This document shows positions 37,045-48,418 of a DNA stretch of 64,000 bases, piece after piece. The position numbers were made by a program, and so were the translations under genes. The stretch spans positions 15,679,338 through 15,743,337 of the forward strand of contig NC_088302.1 of assembly GCF_032854445.1 (NCBI RefSeq), read 5' to 3'. This stretch comes from Liolophura sinensis. Lineage: Eukaryota > Mollusca > Polyplacophora > Chitonida > Chitonidae. Numbering within the stretch: position 1 is the first letter of the stretch; each line of letters starts with the position of its first letter. The notes below the pieces were generated by a model. That model did not search any database, was not told the DNA's origin, and saw only the letters and a program-made list of their open reading frames with translations.

Positions 37045-37145
37045 GTTAAACTTAACAGAAGTCTGTTGTTTAAGGATATTAAGTTGAATATGATGCTAGA
37101 AATTTTTTAATATTCCTAGACAACAGACGTTCTGTTAAATTGAAC
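37045..37145. repeat. Imperfect inverted repeat (hairpin) next to a poly-T run
   Basis: Left arm 37045-37080 (gttaaacttaacagaa, gtctgttgtt) pairs with right arm 37109-37145 (acaacagacg, ttctgttaaattgaac) around a 28-base loop, with several mismatches. A run of 26 T (37149-37174) follows directly. This could be a decayed MITE or a foldback. Confidence 0.65.
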
Positions 37146-37174
37146 AGATTTTTTTTTTTTTTTTTTTTTTTTTA

Positions 37175-37240
37175 GTGTAGCTGGTTCGACTCTCATCCCT
37201 ATCGAGAACAGCTCGGTAGAGTTAGAGGATGGCTTGGGCA
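37175..37240 (+). other. tRNA-like fragments in permuted order
   Basis: A B-box-like ggttcgactctcatcc (about 37182) comes before an A-box-like agctcggtagagtt (about 37209). No intact tRNA cloverleaf can be built. It may be the junction of two tRNA-derived SINE pieces. Confidence 0.3.
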
Positions 37241-37836
37241 TTGACAAACAACACTTTTTCCGCAGTTACTTTTATGGTAATTATCATTTTGTGTAATGCT
37301 TTACAGTAGTAATGAAACTTGGAGCCATCCAGGTAGAGAAGATTAAACAAAAACACTGAATCTGGTCAACCAGATATATATTTAAACAATTTCTTATGTT
37401 GCGACATTCACCAAATACCTTCAAAAGAGAACGAGGTGAAAGTACAGGCGCAGTATATATATGTATACTAACAATCAGTGAGTAAAAATCATAACAGGGT
37501 CCAAAAACTGTAAAACAGGGTCTATTGTAGTGTGTGACCTAGAGTTCAAGGTGAAACCAGTTTAAGTTTTCAGACTATTGTTTAGTTTATTCATGTTCTT
37601 ATTCCATGTGGGTGAAAGCCTACAGCGCAGGCCACCATTCATGTTTAGTGAGGGGTCCCGGGCATTTACCCATGTGGCTTCCTTCATAACTCGTTTATAG
37701 GATCGGACCTCCTAGTCTACAATAGAAACATTTGATAACACAACAGAATCATTTCCATTACTGCCCGATCTTGTATGTTTGGAAAAACGTAGATGTAGTG
37801 GGTGTTGTGTTTCTCCAATGTAAATTTCAGGACAAT
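37241..37836. other. Gene-free stretch
   Basis: No gene. The phrase gttacttttatgg near 37264 recurs near 38090 with similar surroundings, suggesting a small dispersed or local repeat. Confidence 0.4.
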
Positions 37837-37847
37837 TAACATTTGTT

Positions 37848-37986
37848 GTGGGAAGGTCTTTCAGCAACCTGCGGACGGTCGTGGGTTTCCCCCGGTCTCT
37901 GCCCGGTTTCTTTCAACCATAATGCTGGCTGCCATCGTATAAGTGAAATTCTTGAGTACGGCGTAAAACTCCAATCAACAATCAAC
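37848..37986 (+). mobile_element. SINE family A, 5'-truncated, with 11-bp target-site duplication
   Basis: Starts at gtgggaaggtctttcagcaa, then the full central block (gtgggtttcccccggtctct, accataatgctggctgcc) and 3' end gagtacggcgtaaaactcca. The flank taacatttgtt is exact at 37837-37847 and 37987-37997. Confidence 0.92.
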
Positions 37987-37997
37987 TAACATTTGTT

Positions 37998-38238
37998 TAA
38001 TGGTGTTGCACTTCAAAGTATTGAATCATAAGTGCTCAAAGCAAAGAACGGGTACCATCTTTCGCATGGATAAGTGACACTCTTTCCGCTGTTACTTTTA
38101 TGGCATACCAATTGCGTTATCCAATAGTGTTACATATTTTACTAAGAAGTATTGTATTAAAATCCCTGAAAGTCCTAAAAAAAAGACACAAATCATCTTT
38201 CGCATTCATAAATGACACTTATAACAAGGCAACGAGTT
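37998..38238. other. Local imperfect duplications
   Basis: The phrases atctttcgcat..ataa..tgacact occur twice (near 38057 and 38194), alongside gtattgaat/gtattgtatt pieces. No gene. Confidence 0.4.
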
Positions 38239-38340
38239 AAAATCACTGAAAGTAATAAAGGGATAATTTTGTGAAACAACTTCCCCGTTTTCACTGAAAG
38301 TAAAAAAGGACAATTTTGTGAAACAACTTCCTCGTTTTTG
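38239..38340 (+). repeat. Tandem duplication, about 54 bp x 2
   Basis: Two adjacent units, each with cactgaaagtaa, aattttgtgaaacaacttcc and cgtttt. Confidence 0.85.
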
Positions 38341-39601
38341 ACGTTCTTTTTAATTGGATATTTTTGCTAAAAAATGCTGCATACTAAACTGTGTTGTTTG
38401 TCTGCTATTGGAATGAGCGATTCATACAATTTAAACCAATCGTAGTGTATTAACACTGAATCGATTGTGTTTTCTGATAACAGAAAACTTAATGACGATA
38501 ATGTGCTGTTCCGAACATCGTCAATTTTCAAAAAATAAATTTGAAATTACCAAAAACGTTTCGACAGTGAACATTGTTATCTCGATGATTCATGGTGCAG
38601 TCTTGTTTAAAGGCCAATCAAACCAAACCAGAATTTCCCATGCCATTTTATATTTACCGTTTTTAATACAGGACTTCTTCGAAACTAATCAGATCTTTTA
38701 TGAAAGTGAAATAATGCCAGAGCACTTCATTAAAATAACCTGGCTTTAATGGGAAGGCCCCGTTGAGCGTTTGGGTTGCATTCCTAATCTCAGTAGAGTT
38801 GTAACGAGATATTTCACTCAAGCTTAACCGGATATCGCCTTGGCCTGGATAGCGGACCTCTTATAAATGAGATGCGCTATATTAGATTATTCCGTTGAGC
38901 ACCGTAAAACATTCAGTGAGCAAACCTTTGTATAATCTAACAAACGGTGACCGTGAGCTGTTAAAGGGAGCTGCGCGACCCACCCAAGGGGCAAATCCAT
39001 TCCTAATTAACAAAATGTAACCATCCCGCTGACCATGGTGTGAATCTGTTGCTGGTGGCTGTATACGGCCTTTGTTTCTCGACGCGTGGGTTATATTTAA
39101 ACGCTGTACTTTTACACTGAAACGCTTGGGGAAGGCTATAGTTGCTTTATCCCCACAGGCAAAGCCAGGCGAACCGCTTCTCTACATTAGCAGGATTAAA
39201 AATGTCATTTAGACTAAGCCTAAACGCATTATTTTCGCAATACATCTTGTTTAAGATCTAAGTATCAAATTAGGCAATAGAAGCTACCCCCATGGACACA
39301 GACTCATACGTATGAAAATAGGCTTGTCACCTGCAAAAGGAAATCTGTCATCAGTTTTCAGTCATGTCACGATCCACACAAGTCGAAGGGACAAAATTGT
39401 AATCCGGGTCATATGCAAAATCGGGATTATCTAGTTTGAATTTGAATCCATGGCCACCTCAAATGAGTTTAGAGTGCTTCCTGTTCATCTTATACCATGG
39501 CGGTTTACGTATTAAAGAAACAATGCTAACATAATCTCGATGTTTTGGGGATTTTGTAACACCAGATACCACTGGAGAACACATTTCGGGTGAACTTACT
39601 T
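38341..39601. other. Gene-free stretch
   Basis: No supported gene. The open frame at 38465-38749 (plus) has no recognisable motif. Confidence 0.45.
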
Positions 39602-39772
39602 TTTTATTTATTTGACTGGTGTTTTACGCCTTACTAAATAATATTTTACATATACGACAGCGGCCAGCATTATGGTGGGAGAAAACCTGACAGAGTGAGT
39701 GACTGAGTGGGTGGGTGAGTGAGTGAGTGAGTGCTTGGGGGAAATCCACGACCATCCGCAGGTTAATAAATA
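39602..39772 (-). mobile_element. SINE family A with a family B tail patch inside
   Basis: From 39602, the family A 3' tail and gactggtgttttacgcctta lead into ggcggccagcattatggtgg. After cagag, where gcccggg is expected, a GAGT repeat and gagtgcttgggg (about 39697-39740) intervene. Family A then resumes with aatccacgaccatccgcagg. Confidence 0.8.
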
Positions 39773-39784
39773 GCTCGTTTAATG

Positions 39785-39880
39785 TTTACTTCATTGGTCT
39801 TTAACGCCGTATTAAAGATTTTTCACTTGTATGACGGCGATCAGGTTTATGGGATGATGAACCCGGATTTACTGTTTTAT
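39785..39880 (-). mobile_element. SINE family A 3'-end fragment
   Basis: Diverged copy: cattggtctttaacgccgta, ttttcacttgtatgacggcg, then aggtttatggga. Only the 3' third is present. Confidence 0.75.
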
Positions 39881-42059
39881 TCCTAAACCCCATATGAATT
39901 AACGGACTGACTCCATATATCTAGTGTGGCTCCCGTATGTATTCGTATCTTGAATGTGACGGAGTCGAGAAGCGACATCTGACGCCAGGGGCAGGATACC
40001 TGCCAATCCATATGTGTTACCGTAAACCGATGATGTGACATCACTCTTTAGCCGTGACTAGAAGGCCTGCATTGTTTAACTATCACGAATATTATAGTAA
40101 AATCGTTACCATTATATACAACCTCTATAGCCAGATTGATAAAATTATCTCGTGATGAAAAAATTCAATCGCTGATATATGCAGTGTGATGTGTTCTAGA
40201 TGCACATCGTAAATGTTCTTTTCTAACTGACGGAGATCTAGCTTGAAACTTGTTTGGAAAATACTTCACATCACATCAGTAATTTGCTTATCACTCTGGA
40301 CTTAGTTCCATTTTAGATTTAATGACAAGTATAGTGTACCAGTATTCCGGGCCTTAACTGTTATACGCGAGCAGAGGAAACCCATTGCTAAAGCAACAGT
40401 TGGAGTTGCTTTAGTGTTAAGACATGTATGCCATAAAGGTTGTTGTTAGTTAGGGAGGATAATACGGAAACAAAAGTTTTCTGCCATTTCCAATTTTGCC
40501 TGTGTGACGTCATGCAAGAACACTTGACGTCACCCATCACGGACTTATAGCAACAAATGACGTCGTACTTTCAAACGCCCCTGAGAAAAATTTTACGGAA
40601 ACTGCCGAAGACTTTGTTTGTCAGGACTCTTCACTTATAGGGGTTAATTAGCGTCATTCAGCGTAAATTATTTTGAACCATGGTACAAGCTATATTCCAT
40701 AGGGTATCCTTCATATCAGTTTAATATTTCAACCTGGCTTCTCTTAAGACTGAAGTAGCACTTTAACCGCAGATGAGAAATGCAATCTTATAACTTGTAG
40801 TTTGTATATAGGCCTGTATGGTATACACTCTCCATTTTAGATTTTACAACTGCCCTTTGTTTCGTTACCTTGTCTGCAGCGTGAAATGATAAGACGATTC
40901 TTTATGATGAAACCAGCTTCAAAGCCTGGAAATGACAATTTTTACAGGAGCTCTCGAGCTTTTAATCTTAGGTAAGAATTAAACATCTATCTTGTTAGCA
41001 GCTTACCGACGGTTTCAGCATTATTTCGGTTATCAGGACAGTGTACATGCTGCCTCACTGGAACACCATGCTGAAGACACCAGGCAGAGCCACTCAGAGT
41101 AAATACTGACATGCACGTCAGTAAATAGGAGTATCTTGTAATAATGAATGAGAAGCCTGGAACCACCAAGACTTTCAGTTTGAAAACTGTATACATGACA
41201 CTACTCGTGATTGAACTATTTTCTCCAAGTTCATTAAAAGGACATCTTTCTAACATTTTGGAATCTGACTGACAAACGCAACTTGGCGATAGGTGATACA
41301 TTCTGCAAAATCAGTGTTGTTCGGGCATTAAAATTGCTCGTTAAGTGTTCATGAAGTCAAAATTAATGCATGCGTAATCTGATAGACAACAGACAAATGT
41401 AAACACAAATATACTTCAAATTATTTTTTATACATTTTTCTTTTTATCAATAAATTCCACAGCAAGAAGTTATTTTTAGGGTAGGTGTTTGATACCATAT
41501 TTTTCAATGGTGTCTTGCATTATTTTGAGGGCATAAAAATCCAACGAAATATTCAAAATGTTTGGAAGACAGTCATTGGAAAGTCCTGACGACAAAAGTG
41601 ACGTAACATCATTTAAGTTCTGTGTAAGTGAATAGGTCATGGTACAAGGTAAAAGGACACAAATCTGACTGACCCACAGGTCGACCCACCGGCAGATAGA
41701 GCAACCCATATCTTTGCTTGTCATCGACAAAATAACACACACACAAAAACAAAACAAGTGCATGATCACAGGTATATCAGGTACAATTACAAAGATGAAG
41801 CAATTTCAAATGAAATGTAACTCCTGTTATTTGTCACGACAGGAAGTTATAATTGCAAAGCATAATGTTATGCATTCTGCAAGAACATCATGTATAAGTG
41901 AGTTGCATCTAATTTACCACTTAAGCATCTCGCTTCTCCTTTTGGATAAATTTATCCTGCAGAGAGTATTAATCAGATCCCACAGTGACTTAAGGTGACA
42001 GGTATAATTCTCTTCTCGTCAATATGAAAATAGACATTAAGTTTTGCAATGATTATCGC
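39881..42059. other. Gene-free stretch with a CRE-like cluster
   Basis: No supported gene. Open frames at 40987-41301 and 41476-41769 (both minus) and 41714-41998 (plus) have no recognisable domain. The tgacgtca cluster at 40505-40565 is listed separately. Confidence 0.45.
40505..40565. promoter_or_regulatory. Cluster of three CRE-like palindromes
   Basis: The palindrome tgacgtca occurs at 40505-40512 and 40525-40532, and tgacgtcg at 40558-40565. This octamer is the established CREB/ATF binding site. No promoter or gene is visible within 3 kb, so function is inference. Confidence 0.4.
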
Positions 42060-42830
42060 TTTCTTGTAAGTAAATATGGACAGAATCCCTAGCACTCTGG
42101 TTCATCATTGTGACTGTTTATTTATCGTGATAAATTAGATTGCCACGTGGGCTATATGAACAGTTGCAGTCAAAGCGCAAATGACATACATATTTTTATT
42201 ATTGACAACTTATATACTAGTGTGGTACACGATTTGAACACCGATTCCATTCAATCGCCTAGAGCATTCCTTGCATCTTTTCATCCTAATGGTTGGAGCC
42301 TCCGGCTCGAAGTCTGGAGACCCGAGATCAAACCCGCGTCGGGTCATACCAAAGACTTTAAAAATCGTTCTTGTTGCTACCTCGCTTGGCGTTCGGCACT
42401 GAGAGGTTAGAGCAAGGAAACATAACTGGTTGGAACGGTGTCAGCATAATGTGACCAGGTAGGGTGTCATGTCTGGTGTCTTCAGCATGATACTTCAGTG
42501 GCGGCAGCACTTTGGCGGTATGGATTCACCCTGCTACAAGGTTATATTATATGCACACACCTAATGACTCCTCATAGTCATATGGCTGAAAGACTGTTAA
42601 GTACGACGTTAAACTTCAAGTATTCATTCATTTCAACATCATTGAAAACTGTTTGCTGCTTCTCTGTGATATGATACCGTCCTAATTTCGTACATACTTT
42701 CTTAGTTCTGTAGTAGTTTGTGTTAAACGTCTTTTTGGGAATTACCTTTGCAATTATTGACCGGGAACGTTCATTTTGGTTGAGGGCAGGTATACGAATG
42801 TCTGTTTCGACGCATAGATTCAGCACTTCC
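42060..42830 (+). repeat. Dispersed repeat E, copy 3, split by a SINE
   Basis: Matches the units at 1438-2235: gtaagtaaatatggacagaat, gaacagttgcagtcaaagcg, gacaacttatatactag, then after the nested SINE aacatcattgaaaactg, gatatgataccgtcc and the end tttcgacgcatagattc. Confidence 0.75.
42290..42635 (+). mobile_element. SINE family B variant nested in repeat E
   Basis: Head ggttggagcctccggctcga with gagatcaaacccgcgtcggg (B-box region), then caaagactttaaaaatc, ctcgcttggcgttcggcact, gcatgatacttcagtgg, gcagcactttggcggtatgg and end aagtacgacgttaaac plus a CATT tail. Nearest relative in the window is 22138-22420. Confidence 0.85.
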
Positions 42831-43723
42831 GATTCTGATAGAAAATAGATCGCCTGGTAACACTGATCATCTAACATTCGTGGTCAAAAAAAACGTTATC
42901 AGCACCGAACACCATTTGCATAATGAAACAGTTTGAGGTGAACTTTAATTGTTTATGTCGGAGGCCTTCTTCTATTATCGGATCTTGTTAATGTACTAAA
43001 TAAACTGAGCACTGCATTATGCATGGGTCGGACCGACATTACCACTTAGATGAGTACATAGATGTATAGACCACCTGGTTCGAGGTGAACAGAGCATGGG
43101 CAGTGACAGCGGCTTCCCACAACGGCCTTTATTGATTAACTATTGGGAAATTAGGTGCTTTAACTCCTTGACACGGATGAAGAAAGAGGCCCCGATGAAG
43201 AAAGTCTTCAAGCCAATGATGTTGGGTTTTTAAGCAGCGAAACGGATATTTCGAGAGACTCGCTTTCTCCAGTTTAAATTTATAATGGAAAGAGAATGGA
43301 AAGAAACGTCGTAAAAAAACAAACAAAAAAAAAATTTAGTAATAATTAATACATACGCGAATTAATATATAGGATGATAGGCTCCTATGTGAGCCTCAAA
43401 GAAAACACAAAATCACTTATACTCCCTGCTTTGTAGGAAACAGTTGGGCTGCTTGGCATTTTTTGACATTTGATGACAGTTTCGTTTAATTATTAACTTG
43501 ACTGAGGAATACATCCGGCAACTACTGCTTTGTACCAATTAAATCCGCGAAAATTGGTTCCTTTTTAGAAGGAAATTTTTGCATGCTAATCTTCCTCAAA
43601 CTTGGACTCCAACAACTAAGCCTTAGCACCATGAATACGAAAATTATTACATCAGTAACTTCATAAAAACAGGCAATTCAGGAGGAAATGAAAAGATCTC
43701 TAACGGAAGAACAGTGTGTTAAG
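42831..43723. other. Spacer downstream of the LicD-family gene
   Basis: AT-rich and without a supported gene. It lies 3' of the minus-strand gene and may contain its 3'UTR. Candidate minus-strand polyadenylation signals (tttatt on the plus strand) exist near 43128 and in other places, but I cannot choose one. Confidence 0.4.
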
Positions 43724-44944
43724 TTAACTTTCTACGACAAACCTCGATAAAGTTCTGTTCCCCCGACGTAAAGTCTCCTCGATGCAAGAGTGGCTTAGCT
43801 TTTCACGAAACACAAACGGCAGACTGTCGAACAGAAAGACACAGCCCGCTTGTTTATCCCGGTCCTTAGGAGCCCAGGATTCATACTTGTGCCAATAAAA
43901 GTTAGTATGACACATGTCAATATCATAAGATTGCCTTAAGACATTTTCTGAACGTCTCGGTACCGGAGCCAATCCGTTCTCGAAAGGCCTATACACGACA
44001 GGAAAGACGTCCTCCTTTAAGAAGCAGAAAACGTTCTTGAACATTGCTAAGTTGTCCCAGACGTGCGTTGCATTTTCCTCGAAGAAAAATATATCGATGA
44101 AAGGCCAGTTGTATTTGCTGTGGAGGACATTGGCCAAAGACGTTTCGAAGAATTTCCACTGTCTGTCCGCAGGGGCGAAGAGGGTGTAGTACGGGATGTT
44201 CGACAAGATCTGCTTTATTTTACCTTTGTCAGATACATTGAACATGACGTCCACGTCGTCATCCCAAGGTACGAGTCCATGGTGACGAAAAGCTCCCAGC
44301 TGGCTCCCTCCGTACAGAAAGAAAGTCAAATTGGCCTCTATCAAAGCTTCTGCCATGGTATAGAAAGAACCGATCAAAATTCTGTATTCCATCTGAGAAA
44401 TGATCGGCAAGAAGAAGGATGCCAGGGTCTGGTTTTCAGGGTCGGACGGCCAGCGTGGAACCGCTTGAACATCATACAAGGCCTGGTCATCATCTTGACC
44501 AAAATCACGTTGAAGGCTGGAGACTAGTTCATCGTACTTTGCGGCCAGCTTTAATTTCCATCTCTTATCAGCGCGGATGCTCAGGAATCCTGGGCTGGAA
44601 TCACACTCAGCTTTGGCCACACCGGTAGTCGATGGCTTGGCGAGACGGGTCTCCAGGGCAAGCGTAGACTGCGAAATGTCTCTCCTTCTGGACTGTATAT
44701 GGTAGGTCATGATCGGTTGTGGCGCCCGGTATTTTTTATTGTCCCGGAGCTGTTCTAAGTACTGCAGACTAGCGCTGTGTATGTAGCTCCCACAGAACAA
44801 TAGCACTAGCAGAAGCCCGAAAAGTCTCACCATGATGTCGTTGCCCAAAACGAATGTATACCTTCGGAATAGACGTAGTATACGAAATCTTCGGAGCATG
44901 GTTAAGGACAGTTTACCTTTGCGCTGGCTGTAATCTCGACACAT
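43724..44944 (-). CDS. LicD/fukutin-like phosphotransferase-type protein, type II membrane
   Basis: A single-exon 406-aa protein. The frame stays open three codons further to a GTG at 44953, but the first ATG (44942-44944) follows an in-frame TGA about 36 bases upstream, so I use it. Residues 1-37 are basic. Residues 38-55 form one hydrophobic segment (MVRLFGLLLVLLFCG), typical of a Golgi type II anchor. About residues 185-400 form a LicD-type domain: LYGGSQLGAFRHHG then PWDDDVDVMF (about 210-234), which holds the acidic motif expected to bind metal-nucleotide, WPFIDIFFF (about 280-288) and the distal PVPRRSENVLRQSYD. Five N-glycosylation sequons (N171, N205, N236, N291, N396) fit a lumenal C-terminus. 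Known relatives (bacterial LicD; animal FKTN/FKRP) transfer phosphocholine or ribitol phosphate. The substrate here is unknown. No break is visible. Confidence 0.9.
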   Translation of the reverse strand: MCRDYSQRKGKLSLTMLRRFRILRLFRRYTFVLGNDIMVRLFGLLLVLLFCGSYIHSASLQYLEQLRDNKKYRAPQPIMTYHIQSRRRDISQSTLALETRLAKPSTTGVAKAECDSSPGFLSIRADKRWKLKLAAKYDELVSSLQRDFGQDDDQALYDVQAVPRWPSDPENQTLASFFLPIISQMEYRILIGSFYTMAEALIEANLTFFLYGGSQLGAFRHHGLVPWDDDVDVMFNVSDKGKIKQILSNIPYYTLFAPADRQWKFFETSLANVLHSKYNWPFIDIFFFEENATHVWDNLAMFKNVFCFLKEDVFPVVYRPFENGLAPVPRRSENVLRQSYDIDMCHTNFYWHKYESWAPKDRDKQAGCVFLFDSLPFVFREKLSHSCIEETLRRGNRTLSRFVVES

Positions 44945-47063
44945 AATCCTCACTTTTGAATAATCACTGAAGATATCTCACAAAGGAAATCAATGCAGAT
45001 TTCGCTTTTGCAATTCCACCGGCTTCTCAAAACAAAGGCAGTCCAATAAGATGCTTGAAGAATTTTTTTCTTAGAAAACTTGGTTAACACATAATCGTGA
45101 GTGTCAGGGGTTCCCTTTCTCTAGCGACATGGGGAGCGACTGGCTAAACATGCGAGAGCTCGTTCCATAATCCATACATGTTAGACATTGAGGCCAGCCT
45201 TCAAGAAAAATCCATATCGAAAGAAAACTTTGTTAGGCTAGAGCATCATCGCTTGTGAGACGTAAGAGGCTCATATAGCAGCTCTTGAAGGATCGCCCAC
45301 TTAAGAACAATATATACATTATTAACAGCAGGTCCTCTATGTACATTATATGCCACGTGCAGCTGGGAAAGCCTGTAGGCCCTACACGTCAACCGAGACT
45401 GTTATTTGGTGATGGGTGATAAACAGTAGCCGTGATTCCGATCTGCAACTATATGTATGCCTGTTTCATCTTGGATGGTTAAAGCATCCACTCGCGACCC
45501 AGTACACAGCCCCTGGCCGGCTGATTATCACGGCACACACAAGTCCGTATTGTCAGATTAACATACAAGTGCCCTTCTATCTGAAGGAACAAGGCTGGAA
45601 ACTTGCATTCGTTAAAACTTTACAGGGATATACAGAACCTCACACCGCTTAGCGCATTATTGGCCGATAACGACTGCAGTATAGGGTCAATTAATGGCAT
45701 CGCGTCTTAGGAGCGTATACAGGTAGTGTCGCAGAAGTGGCTCTGGGGGGCATGCGGAAATGAAGACCCTATCTCCGTTATCAGTCCTTTAAGACTGCGC
45801 CCATGCTGTGACTCGATCAGTTCTGATGTCCCGAAACTTCACTAGCCATCGAGGCTATCCATCGACTCCCAGATCAGGAGGTGGCCGCTCTAATTACTTT
45901 ATCAACAGCCCGCTGGTGCGGGTAACTGCTTCGTTATTAGCCAATAACGGTTGGTTTACACTTCAAAGATTCCCCTTAATGCGATGTTACACAACAGTAA
46001 TTTTCAAAAGAGTTGCACTTCTGTAATACCTGGGCGCAAGGGATCACTGGTAAAAAACACTAGTATAGTACCTAACACGTCTAACACATGACGTTGTGGG
46101 ATGATGGCGTAAAGATCCCCGGCGAATCGGGCCTTTTTGTGGGGGCTAACGGTAATGTCCTGCAGTTGTTCGCCTGTCGTTAGAAAAACACTGCAGCGCA
46201 ATGGAGCTCAGCGCTGATCTAAGAAATCACCACGGAGGCACGATGTTACATTAGGACCAACTGCTCGGTCCGTTCCTCTATTATTACACAGCCTGGTCGA
46301 TAAAGGGGTAAAATAGCCATCAAACCAAGAGAATGAAAATATCATTTCGGCTTGGGTAGGATAATTCTGACCCGCAGCTAATCAATGTGGGCCTCAGAGC
46401 GGACCAAACCTGCTCATATTTTCATAGCCACTGATATTGGCAAGATTTGAGCAATCACGGCTGCGAGAAGGCTGGATAACCCCGAGGGGTGAAAGGGCCC
46501 CACGGCGAACGGTCGCCCTTCGGGGAGCTCTGGGAACGGTTGTCCGGCGGCAGGGCTATTGGTGAGCACTGTATAGTGCTGACGAGGGCTTATACACAAC
46601 GCCCGATCTGTCCAAATTCGCCTTATTTATTGCCTTCCTGTCAATGATTTGCCCGGGTGGCAATCAAACAAACGGTTCGCGGACAACCGCTAATTGTTTC
46701 ATTCCGGCGAATCTTGACTATTTTATAGACGTCCCGTACATTGCGATATTGTACTATTACACTAGCTAAATAAGCAACGCGCAAACGCGATGTTTATGAA
46801 GCATACAACTGGTCATCTGGCGAGTTCCACAGACAAAGGAATGATCTGAGGTCCGGGTACAGGTTGGTAACCTACGAACACTGCAGTGTGGTAATGTTTA
46901 CCGTTTCAAGCCAACACTCAGAACATGCTACTGAAATGAAAGGGTAGGGAATTTAAAACTACGCCTGTATACCGTGTAAATAAATCGGTTGTCCACAGCA
47001 AGACACACTATATGCCCACAAGAAAAACGATGTGATATAACTGAAAAATTATTAAGCCCATGA
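44945..47063. other. Region upstream of the LicD-family gene
   Basis: No gene is supported. It should include the promoter and 5'UTR of the minus-strand gene, but I cannot identify a TATA box or start site with confidence. The part around 46440-46560 is noticeably GC- and CpG-rich (cggcgaacggtcgcccttcg). Open frames here have no motifs. Confidence 0.4.
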
Positions 47064-47090
47064 ATACATACATACATACATACATACATG
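47064..47090 (+). repeat. (ATAC)n microsatellite
   Basis: About 6.5 uninterrupted atac/cata units. Confidence 0.95.
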
Positions 47091-48418
47091 AAAAGGACAC
47101 CTTTTAAATCCATTAAATATTAATATCTTTGTTTCTTTATTTACGCTTGACTTGTCTTATGTTATCTCATCTAAATGCTACAAACTCACAGTTACTACTA
47201 AGCTTCAATGCCAGTATAACTAACTGCATGTATACATGGGCAAGTGTGAATAGTTTGGAACTCCTATTGGCTGTTGGGCATTCATAACACATACAAAAAA
47301 CACAGATAATTTGACAGTATAAGCAGAATAAGATATACAAAAAACAGAACACTTGTTATTATATGGCATTGAAGCACTGGATAGAGCTTTCTGAATATGG
47401 ATTGAAAAAAAAAATTTTTTATATACATGTATATATTTCATAACCTCATTACCTCAATTTCCTACACATATACATCAAATGATTAAACCAGATATCTTAG
47501 TTCACTTCAGGTCACGCAATTATCTGTGCTACTACAACTTTTAGAATGAAATGGAAATGGATTTCAAATTTTGTTACATTTAATACGCTTTTCTGTGATA
47601 GCCTCCGTCAATTTTACAATTCAATTCCGATGATTAGTTCCAATCTGCTGTTGCATATGTGGTTAAGCGAGGCTCCAATAGTAAATCTTGCTCTAGCGTT
47701 ATGAATTCCAACGTCGTTCAAATTGTGATTCCTGCAAATAGCTGAGTGCTTTCGGTTTTACTGTGCCATTTTTCATCAAATTCTATAACCCTATCTCTTC
47801 TCGGGACGAAGAAGTTAAAATTAAACAGCGTGGTTTGAAACCGAAATACAGAAGATACGCCTATATACACATTTTACGACTGACATAACACAATTCATAG
47901 GCACATAACTCTTGTAGCTTTTTAAAGGATTCCAGTGTCATTTTATTTTCAACGTAAATTATCTTCGGTCGAAAAAATGGACTTTTCTGCAGTTTTCGAA
48001 TAATTCATGGCGTGCTTTATCGGCATGCAGCCAAATATATTTTTGAACATAGCGACTAAAAATGTCAGAGCATTTATCATCGGTATGAAATCCCCTCTTC
48101 CGGAAAATTCGTCACGTCGATGTTCATTTCCTGCAGCAGGTCGTAAACGTCCAAGTCTGCAGCAGGAACTCCAGCTATACATTACCTCATCAACGAAGAA
48201 CAACCAAAAGCCGGGTTAGAAAAACTACACCTGCGTGACTACTTAAACGGAAAAACATGTTCTCGAAACTTTTTACATAGAACCGAAAGAAAACGATGGG
48301 CATTCGTAAACGTAAATAAAAAAGTTAAGTAAAAAGTTAACCTGCTCAGGGCAAATTATTTTGAAGTGGACTTTAAAAAGTTTTACAGTTCGCTGCATAT
48401 GCCACTTTTTCACTCACT
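47091..48418. other. Gene-free stretch
   Basis: No supported gene or repeat. Mostly AT-rich. Confidence 0.45.

Noticed and set aside
36642-37049. 135-codon plus-strand open frame with basic and hydrophobic stretches
   Set aside because: No recognisable domain, no splice or promoter context, and it runs into a hairpin/poly-T structure. Most likely chance.
44063-44527. 154-codon plus-strand frame
   Set aside because: Antisense shadow of the LicD-family gene on the minus strand.
43724-44953. A 409-residue start for the LicD-family protein at 44953
   Set aside because: That codon is GTG. The first ATG is at 44942-44944, so 406 residues is the better model.
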